Virus record (IMG/VR): IMGVR_UViG_3300010354_000060
Span: 1 to 64,000 of that record
Reading direction: 5' to 3' (one strand)
DNA length: 64,000 nucleotides
Source: a virus
Shown piece after piece: positions 14,923 through 25,425 of this stretch; within the stretch, counting starts at the first letter, position 1; each line of letters begins with the position of its first letter. Below the pieces are notes generated by a model, which was given only the letters and a program-made list of their open reading frames with translations, had not been told where the DNA came from and made no database searches. The translations under genes and the position numbers were made by a program.

Positions 14923-16164
14923 TTAGATTAAACCACGGAAATCCGTGACTGCAAATCCAACAACAGTAAAGCTGCTATTGGCAATGCTTGGATTTCCATC
15001 ATAAGAAACAATGAATGTTAAGATATCAAGAGCATTTGCAGAGTTTGTTAATAAAATTGTAGATGCTGTTCCAACTTTAATATGTGTGCTGTATCCGACT
15101 CCGCCTTGGGTTACAACAGTTGCCATATTCATACCAATACCATTTGCATTGGCATTATTGTATGGAGTTGAACCTTGCTTCATTAAAACGGTGAATGTAG
15201 TAGCTCCAGGTCTATCGGTAGAAATTCCAGTAAAAGAAACAATACCAATATGATTTGATGTTGTGTGAGTGAATACAGTACCATCACCAGCATTAAGAGT
15301 TAAAACACTTCCAGAACCAAGTGTTGTTGAGACTTGAGTTTCAACAAATCCTTTGACCTGTAAAGTTCCTCCAATACTTACTGTTTGCTTTGGTCTATCA
15401 GTTCCAATTCCAACTTTCTGATTGAAAATCCATGCATCATCTGCATCATACCAAAGAATTGTTTTGGCAGTTGTTGCTGGACCAGTAATTGATGTATTTG
15501 ATCCACCATATACACTAATACCCGATTGATCTGCAATAGAATCTGAATTTGCAGATCTTGCAATACCAATAATTTTATCTTCTACATCCAACACAGTAGT
15601 GTTGAGAATTGTTGAATCGCCTTGAATTGTGAGATTTCCACCAACAACAAGGTTTCCGTAAATATCAACATTTTGCATGGCAGTGAGACCACCACCAACA
15701 GCAACGTCCGTTACTGAAATGTTTGGATCACCAAATAAACCTCTTGCATATGTAGAAATTCCTGCAGTTACTGCATATCCTGCAATGGTTGCTGTTTGTG
15801 CAATACCAGTAAGATTTCCTACAATATTTGTAAATGATCCCGTAAGAGCACTTAATGTCCCACTTACTGATAAATTACCAACTACATTTGGATATGCAAC
15901 GTTATATGCTTTATAAGCAACAAGTTCAACAATATCACCAGAACCTGCTGGGCTGATGAAATTGACATTACTACCATTTGTCGCAAGATAGTCGTATCCC
16001 TCAACCATTCTTGATCCATTCAAATAAACATCAATATATCCAATTTGATATCCTGATGCGAATGTAAATGAAGTTTGAACGCCCGTAGGTTCAAAAATTT
16101 GTCTTGCAACTACTATTGGACTATTTGCTGGATTATTACCAACGTAACCGTATCTTTCAGACAT
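14923..16164 (-). CDS. Tail fibre-like protein (413 aa)
   Basis: Starts MSERYGYVGNNPANSPIVV, followed by the same receptor/fibre module as its neighbour (TSFTFASGYQIGYIDVYLNGSRMVEGYDYLATNG). A shaft comes next, with ILNTTVLDVEDKIIGIARS and VGIGTDRPKQTVSIGG. The C-terminal ~120 residues are beta-rich (TFTVLMKQGSTPYN, ILTFIVSYDGNP) and occur in many cyanophage virion proteins as far as I recall. The start overlaps the upstream stop as TGATG. Confidence 0.65.
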   Translation of the reverse strand: MSERYGYVGNNPANSPIVVARQIFEPTGVQTSFTFASGYQIGYIDVYLNGSRMVEGYDYLATNGSNVNFISPAGSGDIVELVAYKAYNVAYPNVVGNLSVSGTLSALTGSFTNIVGNLTGIAQTATIAGYAVTAGISTYARGLFGDPNISVTDVAVGGGLTAMQNVDIYGNLVVGGNLTIQGDSTILNTTVLDVEDKIIGIARSANSDSIADQSGISVYGGSNTSITGPATTAKTILWYDADDAWIFNQKVGIGTDRPKQTVSIGGTLQVKGFVETQVSTTLGSGSVLTLNAGDGTVFTHTTSNHIGIVSFTGISTDRPGATTFTVLMKQGSTPYNNANANGIGMNMATVVTQGGVGYSTHIKVGTASTILLTNSANALDILTFIVSYDGNPSIANSSFTVVGFAVTDFRGLI

Positions 16165-16691
16165 CAGCTAACTCCCGTTAGAATGCTTAGGGATACATCA
16201 AGTGCATTTTGTGCATCACAACCAACACGAACTTCGTCACCTGAATTTAGAACAATTTTACCAGCATCACTGATAATTAAAGAACTTCCTGCAGGAACGG
16301 GAACTTTATAAAGGAAATTATAGCTTGTAGATGCTGTTGCAACCTGAACCGTTGCTGCAACTTGATTATTGGTATTATTTGAGATTGTGCCACCAACAAG
16401 AATACTCTTTAGACCAGATGATGTATATGCTGTTGTTAACCCAATAAACCGAATTGTTTGTGCCGAAACTAAAATACTATTTGTTGAAGATCTATCAACA
16501 GCAATTTGCCCTACACCAATTGCAGTGATTTTAGTGCCTCCAATATAACTTGCAGTATCAACTAACTGTCCTATGGAAAGACCAACCGTAGAAATTCCAG
16601 TAATTACTGAAGCATTTGCTCCAATATCTGCAACATACGAAGTTGTAACTCCTGCTGCTCTTACTAATGCGTTTGTAAATGACTCTGCCAT
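16164..16691 (-). CDS. Tail fibre-associated protein (175 aa)
   Basis: 175 residues in two parts. The N-terminal half has VTGISTVGLSIGQLVD and AVDRSSTNSILVSAQTI, a small beta module. The C-terminal half (SYNFLYKVPVPAGSSLIISDAGKIVLNSGDEVRV) resembles the small beta-sandwich used for virion decoration in cyanophage structural proteins. Short for a fibre, so it may be an adaptor or cap. Preceded by a late motif and translationally coupled to the next fibre gene. Confidence 0.55.
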   Translation of the reverse strand: MAESFTNALVRAAGVTTSYVADIGANASVITGISTVGLSIGQLVDTASYIGGTKITAIGVGQIAVDRSSTNSILVSAQTIRFIGLTTAYTSSGLKSILVGGTISNNTNNQVAATVQVATASTSYNFLYKVPVPAGSSLIISDAGKIVLNSGDEVRVGCDAQNALDVSLSILTGVS

Positions 16692-16711
16692 TGTCCTTTA
16701 TTTGTTGTGAG

Positions 16712-16719
16712 TATTTATT
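16712..16719 (-). promoter_or_regulatory. T4-like late promoter motif
   Basis: AATAAATA on the minus strand, 21 bases before the ATG at 16691. It overlaps the stop of the upstream gene. Confidence 0.5.
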
Positions 16720-17692
16720 AACCGCCTAAAGCGATTGCAAGACCAAGAGATACACCAGGAATAATTGTAACTGTGGTGATTCCAGTAGTCGTATTTGTAT
16801 CAACCGTTAAGTTTTGACCTGTTGTTGTTTTAAAGTCAAGAATTGCAGTTCCAGTTGTTCCTCCAGTGCTGATTTGAGTTCCCTCAGATCTTACACCAAC
16901 ACGAACTCCTGTAAGATTTGAACCAACTCCATAATAAGTAACAACTCCAGAAACTGCAGTTACAATTCCAGAAGAAATTCTTACAGATCCTAAAGTAGAA
17001 ACTCCAGAAACATTTATGTTAATAAAAGACTGGACGGATAATGTAGCAATTCCTGCTTGAATCGTTGCAGTAGTTGTAGGGTCAAGTGCAAGAATATTTT
17101 TTAATTGTCTATTTGTATCAATAACTTCAGTAGTGCCAATACCAATTGAATTATATTGTAAGGAATTTCCAGATAAAGAAGCAATTGTTCCAACGCCAGT
17201 GTAAATGATATTTTCGCCACTTAGATAAGTGACAATACCACTCGCAATTGTCCCTACATTAGAAACATAAAGATTGGCAGCAGTAATAATTCCACTGACC
17301 TTAATATACTCAGTCTCATCAAAGAAAATATCATTAACTCTTACATCACCAGTAAAAATTGCATCGCCTTTGACATAAAGTGCAGTTTGCCCAACACTTA
17401 CTGGTCCTCTAACATCTAACAAATATGCTGGATTGGTTGTTCCAACTCCAGCTCTTCCAGTTGATGCTAAAACACTAAAGACTGTTCCAGAAGAACCAAC
17501 TCTAAGTTGTCTTCCTGCCGTGATAATTCCAATGGCATTTACATCAGTAACGCCAATTCCACCACTTACTTCAAACAAATACGCTGGTTGTGTCGTACCA
17601 ATACCAACCTTTCCTGTCTCTGCATTTGCAAAAAAAAGATCGGTATTGACCTCAAAACCGTTTTTGACTACAAAATTCTTATTAATAGCCAT
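16718..17692 (-). CDS. Tail fibre-like protein (324 aa)
   Basis: N-terminus MAINKNFVVKNGFEVNTDLFFANAET followed by two VGIGTTQPAYLFEVSGG / VGTTNPAYLLDVRG motifs. The shaft is rich in Ile-Thr-Ala-Gly repeats. The end, TTGQNLTVDTNTTTGITTVTIIPG...LAIALGG, is typical of cyanophage fibre proteins. The 'FVVKNGF...T' opening recurs in long-tail-fibre-type proteins of these phages, to my knowledge. Probable structural protein of the distal tail apparatus. Confidence 0.65.
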   Translation of the reverse strand: MAINKNFVVKNGFEVNTDLFFANAETGKVGIGTTQPAYLFEVSGGIGVTDVNAIGIITAGRQLRVGSSGTVFSVLASTGRAGVGTTNPAYLLDVRGPVSVGQTALYVKGDAIFTGDVRVNDIFFDETEYIKVSGIITAANLYVSNVGTIASGIVTYLSGENIIYTGVGTIASLSGNSLQYNSIGIGTTEVIDTNRQLKNILALDPTTTATIQAGIATLSVQSFININVSGVSTLGSVRISSGIVTAVSGVVTYYGVGSNLTGVRVGVRSEGTQISTGGTTGTAILDFKTTTGQNLTVDTNTTTGITTVTIIPGVSLGLAIALGG

Positions 17693-17723
17693 TCGGGTTC
17701 ACTCTCCCCCGCAATATTTTAAC

Positions 17724-17731
17724 TATTTATC
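17724..17731 (-). promoter_or_regulatory. T4-like late promoter motif
   Basis: GATAAATA on the minus strand, 32 bases before the ATG at 17692. It overlaps the end of the upstream gene. Confidence 0.55.
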
Positions 17732-19316
17732 AATCCGCACTTCTGATAATTACTTTCGCGACTCCATTGTTCCCACCTTGCTGAGTATATGAGACAGTAA
17801 CAGATCCATCTGTGTATCCAGATCCACCGCCACCTCCTCCACCACCGTTACCACCGTTACCACCACCAGCGCCACCACCACCGTTGCCACCGCCATTAAT
17901 TCCAGCACCTGCAGTATTACGAATACCATATCCAGCTTTGAATCCTCTTGAAATAGAAGCACTATTTGTAACTACGTTTCCATTAGCTCTATAAAGTTGA
18001 ACATTGCCCACATCTTGGCAAGGACTGTATCCTCTACCATACCAATATCCCTTGGGACAAGGTAGAACTCTTCCGCCATATGGATAATTCGCATAAGAGT
18101 CTCCAGAATATAATCCAGTTATTCCGTAAGCAAGAGATCCAAATACTCCATTAGATGGTAATGTTCCTGGGGCATATACTGGAGCACCATCTCCAGCACC
18201 TCTACCAGACCCAGCCTGACCAGGAACATTGATTCCACCACCACTACCACCATTTCCACCATTTCCAGCAGAACCGCCACCAGCTACACAAGCAATTAGT
18301 CTTGATTTTCTATACACAAATACTGCACCAGTTCCAGTTGATTGTGGTAATGATGTAATCACATATTCTTCATTTTGTCTCATTGTGAATCTAATTATAG
18401 AAACACCACCTTCACCGCCACGATATCCTCCATTATCAGATCCTTTTTGTGCATATATTTCCATAATCACATTAATATCTTTCTCTGGAGCATAGAAACT
18501 TGCCAGTCTTCCTGGTTGATCTCCTGCTGCAAGAGTGTAACTGTTATTAAACAAGTTTACTGACCCAAGATCTCCACCACCAGAACCAGTTTCACTTGCA
18601 TATTCATAGTTAACAATTTGCCTCGCATTTACAACCGTAAATGTGGCATTATCGGAATAGACTGGGGAATTGCAAGCTGTTGGATGAGTTAGTTTTGCTC
18701 TAACATTATATGTTCCAACATCAGATGAAGATATTGCCAGTGATGAGGTTCTTGATCCAGAGACGTTTCCACCATCACTCAAATCTGATCCATTTAGTTG
18801 CCATTGATAAATTACATCTGATGGTGTTGCGCCAACTGTAAAGTATGCAGTCCTTGTCTGTGCAGCCGTCGCAGAAGCTGGTTGTCCGACAATAATGATT
18901 GATGGATAAACTGTAAGAATTACAGTATCTGTGGTTAGTGGTTCATTGATTGCATTTGCAGTTGCTCCAACATTATATGCTGATGGAACATAATCAATTA
19001 ACGCATAGAACTGCCTATCATTATCATTAGCATTTGTCAGGTTACTTAGTGTAAGTGTGGAAGTGGAAGATCCAGATACATTTGCACCATCTGTTAATGC
19101 ACCTTTACCGACCTCATACCAGCGATAACTGATTGTACCATTATTAATAGCTGGGTTTGCTGGATCTTGTGTTGGAAATGTTGCAGTTGCAGATGTAGTA
19201 AAGGTAGCAGTCCCATTATCACAAGCACCGTAATTATTTGGTTGCTGTGTGATTGATAAAATGGGACCGTTAAGTTCTACTTTTGTGGGTATGTTTCTGA
19301 AGAAAGAATTTTCCAT
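17730..19316 (-). CDS. Ig-like domain, glycine-rich tail protein
   Basis: 528 residues. Residues ~15-225 hold two Ig-like repeats with the pattern SYRWYEVG...ANVSGSSTSTLTLSNLT and YQWQLNGSDLSDGGNVSGSRTSSL. Both are seen in bacterial and phage surface proteins. A beta-rich middle follows, and the C-terminal ~190 residues are glycine-rich and end GGGGGGSGYTDGSVTVSY. Combines an Ig-like binding region with the glycine-rich tip of the other adhesins here. Likely cell-surface attachment. Cysteines near residue 30 and in the tip region (CPKGYWYGRGYSPCQD) may be structural. Confidence 0.65.
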   Translation of the reverse strand: MENSFFRNIPTKVELNGPILSITQQPNNYGACDNGTATFTTSATATFPTQDPANPAINNGTISYRWYEVGKGALTDGANVSGSSTSTLTLSNLTNANDNDRQFYALIDYVPSAYNVGATANAINEPLTTDTVILTVYPSIIIVGQPASATAAQTRTAYFTVGATPSDVIYQWQLNGSDLSDGGNVSGSRTSSLAISSSDVGTYNVRAKLTHPTACNSPVYSDNATFTVVNARQIVNYEYASETGSGGGDLGSVNLFNNSYTLAAGDQPGRLASFYAPEKDINVIMEIYAQKGSDNGGYRGGEGGVSIIRFTMRQNEEYVITSLPQSTGTGAVFVYRKSRLIACVAGGGSAGNGGNGGSGGGINVPGQAGSGRGAGDGAPVYAPGTLPSNGVFGSLAYGITGLYSGDSYANYPYGGRVLPCPKGYWYGRGYSPCQDVGNVQLYRANGNVVTNSASISRGFKAGYGIRNTAGAGINGGGNGGGGAGGGNGGNGGGGGGGGSGYTDGSVTVSYTQQGGNNGVAKVIIRSAD

Positions 19317-19317
19317 A

Positions 19318-22300
19318 TCATCCGAAGTTTTGACCGCCGACTACGCCGTATAGTGTTGCACCATTATCAAATGTTTTGAATGAATACATATCAGTTCTAT
19401 TTGGAATTGTTGTTACCTGAGGAACAACACCACCACCAGGCCAATAAACAGGAATTGTTGATCCTCCAGATGTTCTGAATGTATCAATTCCAACTCCATA
19501 TCCAGTGCTATTTTGAGTAATCTTAAGAGTAAATGATGTGGATCCTGAAGGTGGATTAATCAATATAAACTGATTGATAGCACTCGTAACGTCAAGAGTG
19601 AATGTTTGTGCCTTTGTGAGGTCAATGGTGACAACATTGGATGAAATTGTGAGAGGTTCTACATTTTCCGAATATGTTTTCAGTCTTGTATGCCCTTCAA
19701 TATCAAGTTTTGCTCTTGGTGATAAGGTTCCAATACCGACAGAAGTTGAAGTTGTGCGAATAACCGTAGCACCTGCACCAACAGAAAGAAGAGATGATGT
19801 AATAATACCAGCAGTTACTCTTCCAGATGCTGATTGTAAATCAAAGTTTGATGCTGTGATAATTCCGATTACATTTACAAGATTTGCGTCAACTCTATTT
19901 GCAAATTGAGCGATGTTTCTAACATAAAGATCAATATTTCCAGTGCCTGTTACACCAAGATCAAGATTATATTGTGGTTGTGAATTGCCAATACCAACAC
20001 TATTCAATGCGGTATTGTAAATTCCACCAGCAACGTTAGTCCATCCAGTTGAAGAGGCATTCAGATTTGTTAAGTTGCTACCATCTCCATAGAAGTATGA
20101 TGCAGTAACTGCTCCTGATACATTGGTATTGCCAGATACAAATAACTTATATCCATTATTAGTAGTTGTTCCAATGCCAACTCCATTAGAATCTACATTA
20201 AGAACATTGCTGATTCTTAAGAAGCTACTATTTGGACTTGTTGTTCCAATACCAATCTGATCAAACAGATTAATGTTAGCATCCTTAGATAGGCTGACAT
20301 TTCCTACACGATACCAACCATTTTCTACTGTGTATACCCAACCAAGATATGCACCTTTCTTTGGATTTTCATAATAAACTACATCACCTGGGTTTCCTGC
20401 AAGAGTTGGAGTTCCAACACCAACAGTATATTTTCTTGAAATTGTTGCATCACCTTGAAGGTAAAGCGAATTTGATTCAAATCCCTTAGATGAAGTTGAT
20501 GTTACTTTATTGTTGAAAACAACAGGACCATTAAATTCAGATGCTACCTTACCAGTATCTCCACCATCAACTTTAATTAATCTTGAAACATATGACTCAA
20601 GGGACTGTATGACATTAACTGAAGATGAATTGCCAATATCTTCTCCAGTAATAGTTTGAACTGGGGTATCAAAAATTTCTTCATTTCCAGTGATTGTACT
20701 CAGTCTCTTATTTCCACTATATGAAATGCCCTTATCATTCATTCCAGTGTAGAAATTAATTCCACCAGATTTTCTTGTAGACTGTGAAAGAAGTTCTTCT
20801 TCTGGAGTAATCAGACGATCTTGTTTGTCTGGGAAACCAGTTGAATAGTTACCTGGTCCAAATCCAAGATATTCAAATGTGTGTGCCGAAGCACGAATAA
20901 TTGAATGTCTTCTTAATTCAACTGGTCTAACACTTACTTTCCTTACTACAGAGTTAATATCATGGAAGGATGCCTTTGTTCCTGCAACACCACGGAAAAC
21001 ATAAATTGGATTTGCTGCTGGATTTGTTACTGTTGTTTTTACTCTAACAATCTCATCATCAATTTGTAGATAATCGCCAATATTAATGTCAAGATTTTGA
21101 ATGTTTAGAACATTAACTTCATCAGTTGTTGTGTTTGAAACAATTGCAGAGAGAGTAGTAGTAATTCCTGCATAGGTGGTTACCATTCTTCCACCAACAT
21201 TTTCATTGTCGTTGGTGATTGAACCATTTTGTGATGTTACACCTTCACGATAAGCATAGAGAGTTCCTGTTGCTGCTGGTGCTGTGGTTCCAACGCCAAC
21301 ATTTAATGTGAAGGTTGTTACGTCTCTATTTTCATCAACTATAAAACTATTATTGTAAATGCTTTGATTTGCACCAACAATTCTAATCTTATTGTCAACT
21401 CTAAATCCATGACTACCTACAGTTGTAACTGTTGCAATTCCAGTTACGTTATTGTAGTTGAATGATGCAATTCTAACTGATTTGCCAGTTAGATACGTTA
21501 CTGCGCCTAAAGTAGCCGTGTATCCAATACCGATTGATTGTCCAGTAGTGATTGAACTTGCCGAAGAAACAACGAAACTATTGGCAGCACCAACTTGAAC
21601 ATCAGTAATTCTATACAGAGTATTGAACGGTTTTAATGTTTCCGAAGTAATTCCAGTAATGCTAACTACTTCATCAACACTATTGTATATTTGAGATACT
21701 GTAACTACTGCTTGAGAATATCCAGAAGTAGTTGCAACCCCAACCACTGCAAGATTGTTACCAATCCCATAAGAACTACCACCATCAAGAATTTTAACTG
21801 ATGTGATGTTTCCAGAAGCATTGACAGTTAATTTTGCTGTCGCATGTTTACCAGTTACTGATGCTCCAATGGCAACTAAACGTGCATTATAGATATCACC
21901 AGCAGCACCACTTCCGTATCCAGCACCACTATTTGCAATACTTACATTAACAATTCTATTAAATCCGTGGTCAATATTTGTATGGATAATATGTGAAGAT
22001 GAAGATGTAGATTGAATATCAGTAATACCGACTCCAACATCAATATCATTCAGCAGTTTTGTAGTGGTTTCTTTTGTAATACTCTTGCGGACATCATTAA
22101 CAGATACTTGACCAATTAATGATGAAGATGCAAATGATCTTGCTTCTTCTGGATCAGATTCTGGATTATCTCTATTGAGTTGTGGATACAGTTCCTTAAT
22201 TGGTTGAGAATATTTTTCTTCAGTGAATGGTGCAACAGTTGGAGAGTTTGATGCATTTAATACTGTTAAGTAATAGATACCATCTTGTTGACCTGTTACA

Positions 22301-25137
22301 TATCTCTGAACTTCTTGAGTTCTAAAGACATAATAGATATCTTTAAATTTCTTTCTCTTGAAGTATGGTAGATCAATATTTCTTGCACTGGTATCATTTG
22401 TAAAAGTTCCTGGATCAGTCCCTATACCAACAGTAAATTGTTTGGCACTACTAATTCCAACGACTGAGTAACTTCCATTATAACCAGAATTTGGAACTCC
22501 ACTTGTGTTTGAAGTACTTCTAATATTGATAAGTTCTACTTCAGATCCTACAGAAAGATTATGTGGTAGTTCTGTTGAAATTTTTGCAAAATTTGAATTC
22601 CACTCAGCACCAGAAATGAACCTAAAGTTTCTCTGTTGATTTACGTGATTGAGTGATCCACTTCCAAAATAAGTGAGAATCTCTGAAGAAGTTGATCCAA
22701 TAGAAGTATTTGATTCCTGGATAATATATCCCTCAGTTGGTGGTCTTCCATATGAACCACCAGTTGATGCTGGAATTACATATCTAAACCTATAGATCTT
22801 ATCTGAAGCACTTCTATTGTCAGATCTTCTTGTAATAAACGTTCTTGGAGTAGCTTCACCAAGATTTGAAGTTCCAAGAGAAGTAATTGCAGAATAAATT
22901 GTATTCTCAGTTGCTGTGGTGGAAACCTTTACATACCATTGAGAGTTTGTTTCATCATATTGAATTGGGTGACCAATATCGCCAGAATTTTTATCTGAAA
23001 CTCTTGAAACAACTTTTAATACTCCACCTTTGCTATTGATTGAAATTGCATTTGCAGTAAATGCATCATTTTCAGTCTTTGCAAGTTTAATTTGGGTTGT
23101 TGTTGTAAGTCCACTATTTCCATTGTCACTTGTAATGACATAATAAACAGTATTTGTTTCTAAACCATCTGGAATTTGACCACTATCACTATAAACACGA
23201 ACAGACTCTGCATTAATAAAAGTATGTGACTGAGTTAATGTGAGCGTATTGCTTGTGATGCTGTTAATGCCAGCAGATCTCCCAACAGTAAATGATTTTT
23301 CTGAGGAAGATTGTGATCCTGGCATCACAATTCTTGATTTGTATTCAGTTACGGTTCCACCAACAGAAAGAAGAACTTTTAACTCATCATTTTCCTTTGC
23401 ACCAAAACGATATCCTTCCAAAACGTTTTCTGGTGGAATATCTGAATTTGAAGCATTATAAATGTATAGATTTCCAGTAGAAGCAATTCCAACTGTTTTT
23501 GTGACATCAAGAGAAGTGAACTCAATAGATCCATCAAGAGTTGTGATTTGTTTTGGTGGAATTATATGAGTAATGTATCCAACATCGTCTTGTGGGAAAG
23601 CATTAGTTTTAAATCCATCTGCAACAAGTGCTTTGGCGCCAAAATTGGAGTTGGAGTTATTGATTGATTGATCTCCACCACTTGCGGTAGAGAAGTGTTC
23701 TGCATATCCAATCGCAAACACCGATACGTTTTGAACGTAAGCGTCATTAATTGTCTTAATGTGGAAGCTACGATATGATGGTTTGTATATTGCTCTTGAA
23801 TTTGTGCTGAGAGTTTCATTCCCAGGAACAGTATTATCCTGATATGTGCCACTATCGCGATCATAAACTACAAAAGCGTTATCATCTTTTTGCAGTCCAA
23901 TACCCGTAAATTGGGCAATAACCATTGACTTGAATCCACTTGCCTTGGATCCATCTGCTAAAGCACCACACAAACCAAATACTGATCTCAATGAAATATT
24001 GAAGATGTATGGAGAAGCAGAACTAACTGTATCAGATCCAAGAGTTAAGGTTGCACCAGTTACTGAAGGTAGAGCAACTGATGGTGAATTTTGTACTTGA
24101 TATACAATTTGAGTATCACTGATCTTTTGAGATACTGTATATTGCCCATTATATCCCGAAGCAGGAATACCTGAAATTCTGAATGCAGTATCTACATCAA
24201 GACCAGGAACAGGAATCGTTGTTGTAACAGTAATTTGATTTGTTGATACTACACCATTTCCTGCTTTGATGCTGCTAATTCCTACAACATCACCAGGGGA
24301 ACCAACAATTCTAAATTCATCAATTTTTGGTTGAATATCTAAGTTTGGATCTGGGTAATCTGGTTCAATTGGTCTACCAGAAGATTGTCCATATGCAAGA
24401 CCAACCTTCTCATAATACATTTCAAGGTCAGTTCTATCAGTAGTATACTGTAAGAAAGGATCAGAAATTTTTACTTCATTAACACCGTCAGCATATTCAA
24501 AGCACGTTAATTTGCTGTGAGAGAAATTGGGAACGAACTGATTGGAAGTATAATCAATATACGATTTGCCGTTTGGATCAGCATCAAATAAAGAAAACTG
24601 CCAGAAGTAGCAACCACCAGTTACACGGAAAATCGCAGATCTTGGAATATTATCGTTTGTAGGATCTGGAACATAACTTGGACGAATCTTTGTTTTTCTT
24701 AGATCAAGTCCAACAATTGAAGTTCCACGAGGAACAATGACACCACCGTGAATACTATTAAACTTATGCAAAGCATTATCACTTGTGCTTAAGTCAAAAT
24801 TAGTTGTAAGGTCAAATGGTGCAAAGTCTGTTGAAGTAGCACCACTTCTTAATCTGAACGATCCAGATCCATCAGGAATCCAACCTGGACGGTTATCTAC
24901 TAAGTGATCACCAGGATAAAGTAGAACTGTGGTTTTATTGAATCTATCGTTGTTTAAACCTTTTTGATATGAAAATCTTGATGCCTCAATCAGTGCCCTT
25001 TGAATAGTCTTAAAGGGACGAGTTAGTGAGTTTCCTTGGTTTTCAATGCTATCTGTAGCATCTAAGTCATTGGGGTTAACGTAGAGGATTGTTCCCCTTG
25101 CTGACTTCAAAAAATTATCTAATCTGGAGAGACCCAT
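19318..25137 (-). CDS. Very large virion/tail-fibre protein (1939 aa)
   Basis: Starts MGLSRLDNFLKSARG. A pectate-lyase-like beta-helix opening follows: TILYVNPNDL, RPFKTIQRALIEASR, TTVLLYPGDH. Many ~80-120-residue beta repeats then occur, several with PxGYNGxYxV motifs (SGYNGQYTV, SGYNGSYSV) that recur in the 1673-residue protein. The C-terminal ~400 residues contain three fibre motifs (IGIGTTSPNSSFLRI, VGIGTLSPRAKLDIEG) and end in a beta domain. A protein with this N-terminus is widespread in cyanomyoviruses to my knowledge. Its position just before the distal fibre genes suggests the proximal long fibre. One base from the next gene. Confidence 0.75.
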   Translation of the reverse strand: MGLSRLDNFLKSARGTILYVNPNDLDATDSIENQGNSLTRPFKTIQRALIEASRFSYQKGLNNDRFNKTTVLLYPGDHLVDNRPGWIPDGSGSFRLRSGATSTDFAPFDLTTNFDLSTSDNALHKFNSIHGGVIVPRGTSIVGLDLRKTKIRPSYVPDPTNDNIPRSAIFRVTGGCYFWQFSLFDADPNGKSYIDYTSNQFVPNFSHSKLTCFEYADGVNEVKISDPFLQYTTDRTDLEMYYEKVGLAYGQSSGRPIEPDYPDPNLDIQPKIDEFRIVGSPGDVVGISSIKAGNGVVSTNQITVTTTIPVPGLDVDTAFRISGIPASGYNGQYTVSQKISDTQIVYQVQNSPSVALPSVTGATLTLGSDTVSSASPYIFNISLRSVFGLCGALADGSKASGFKSMVIAQFTGIGLQKDDNAFVVYDRDSGTYQDNTVPGNETLSTNSRAIYKPSYRSFHIKTINDAYVQNVSVFAIGYAEHFSTASGGDQSINNSNSNFGAKALVADGFKTNAFPQDDVGYITHIIPPKQITTLDGSIEFTSLDVTKTVGIASTGNLYIYNASNSDIPPENVLEGYRFGAKENDELKVLLSVGGTVTEYKSRIVMPGSQSSSEKSFTVGRSAGINSITSNTLTLTQSHTFINAESVRVYSDSGQIPDGLETNTVYYVITSDNGNSGLTTTTQIKLAKTENDAFTANAISINSKGGVLKVVSRVSDKNSGDIGHPIQYDETNSQWYVKVSTTATENTIYSAITSLGTSNLGEATPRTFITRRSDNRSASDKIYRFRYVIPASTGGSYGRPPTEGYIIQESNTSIGSTSSEILTYFGSGSLNHVNQQRNFRFISGAEWNSNFAKISTELPHNLSVGSEVELINIRSTSNTSGVPNSGYNGSYSVVGISSAKQFTVGIGTDPGTFTNDTSARNIDLPYFKRKKFKDIYYVFRTQEVQRYVTGQQDGIYYLTVLNASNSPTVAPFTEEKYSQPIKELYPQLNRDNPESDPEEARSFASSSLIGQVSVNDVRKSITKETTTKLLNDIDVGVGITDIQSTSSSSHIIHTNIDHGFNRIVNVSIANSGAGYGSGAAGDIYNARLVAIGASVTGKHATAKLTVNASGNITSVKILDGGSSYGIGNNLAVVGVATTSGYSQAVVTVSQIYNSVDEVVSITGITSETLKPFNTLYRITDVQVGAANSFVVSSASSITTGQSIGIGYTATLGAVTYLTGKSVRIASFNYNNVTGIATVTTVGSHGFRVDNKIRIVGANQSIYNNSFIVDENRDVTTFTLNVGVGTTAPAATGTLYAYREGVTSQNGSITNDNENVGGRMVTTYAGITTTLSAIVSNTTTDEVNVLNIQNLDINIGDYLQIDDEIVRVKTTVTNPAANPIYVFRGVAGTKASFHDINSVVRKVSVRPVELRRHSIIRASAHTFEYLGFGPGNYSTGFPDKQDRLITPEEELLSQSTRKSGGINFYTGMNDKGISYSGNKRLSTITGNEEIFDTPVQTITGEDIGNSSSVNVIQSLESYVSRLIKVDGGDTGKVASEFNGPVVFNNKVTSTSSKGFESNSLYLQGDATISRKYTVGVGTPTLAGNPGDVVYYENPKKGAYLGWVYTVENGWYRVGNVSLSKDANINLFDQIGIGTTSPNSSFLRISNVLNVDSNGVGIGTTTNNGYKLFVSGNTNVSGAVTASYFYGDGSNLTNLNASSTGWTNVAGGIYNTALNSVGIGNSQPQYNLDLGVTGTGNIDLYVRNIAQFANRVDANLVNVIGIITASNFDLQSASGRVTAGIITSSLLSVGAGATVIRTTSTSVGIGTLSPRAKLDIEGHTRLKTYSENVEPLTISSNVVTIDLTKAQTFTLDVTSAINQFILINPPSGSTSFTLKITQNSTGYGVGIDTFRTSGGSTIPVYWPGGGVVPQVTTIPNRTDMYSFKTFDNGATLYGVVGGQNFG

Positions 25138-25168
25138 CTTATTAGTTCTTATAGTTTCCGTTATGGAT

Positions 25169-25176
25169 TATTTATC
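25169..25176 (-). promoter_or_regulatory. T4-like late promoter motif
   Basis: GATAAATA on the minus strand, 32 bases before the ATG at 25137. It comes directly after a strong terminator, so late transcription of the 1939-residue protein and probably the fibre genes beyond would begin here. Confidence 0.6.
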
Positions 25177-25177
25177 A

Positions 25178-25203
25178 TACAACAAAACCTCCCGAAGGAG
25201 GTT
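25178..25203 (-). terminator. Rho-independent terminator with UUCG loop
   Basis: Seven-bp stem (AACCTCC / GGAGGTT) closing a TTCG tetraloop on the minus strand, followed by TTTGTTGT. It ends the tRNA/small-gene transcript and is followed by the late motif for the fibre block. Confidence 0.8.
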
Positions 25204-25260
25204 CTGAAGCACACGGAAGGGGTCTTGGTTAGTATCGCCAAATATAGTATACTTTACTTT

Positions 25261-25425
25261 TTAATTTTTGTCAAGTATATATTCAACTGTGGTTGCAACG
25301 TCATTCATAGCATCTCTAAGGTTTGGACGTTGACCAGATTCCATTTTGACAATTGGGCGATGGTCGTCAACAAGAGTCCAACGCCATTGTTCCATACTAT
25401 TACAATACCAAAGATTAATTTTCAT
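25261..25425 (-). CDS. Small conserved cyanophage protein (54 aa)
   Basis: 54 codons, starting MKINLWYCNSMEQWRW and ending VATTVEYILDKN. The start overlaps the upstream gene's end by 11 bases. The composition (WYCNSMEQWRWTLVDD, SGQRPNLRDAMND) looks like a folded small protein, and I recall close relatives in other cyanomyoviruses. Function unknown. Last gene before the terminator. Confidence 0.6.
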   Translation of the reverse strand: MKINLWYCNSMEQWRWTLVDDHRPIVKMESGQRPNLRDAMNDVATTVEYILDKN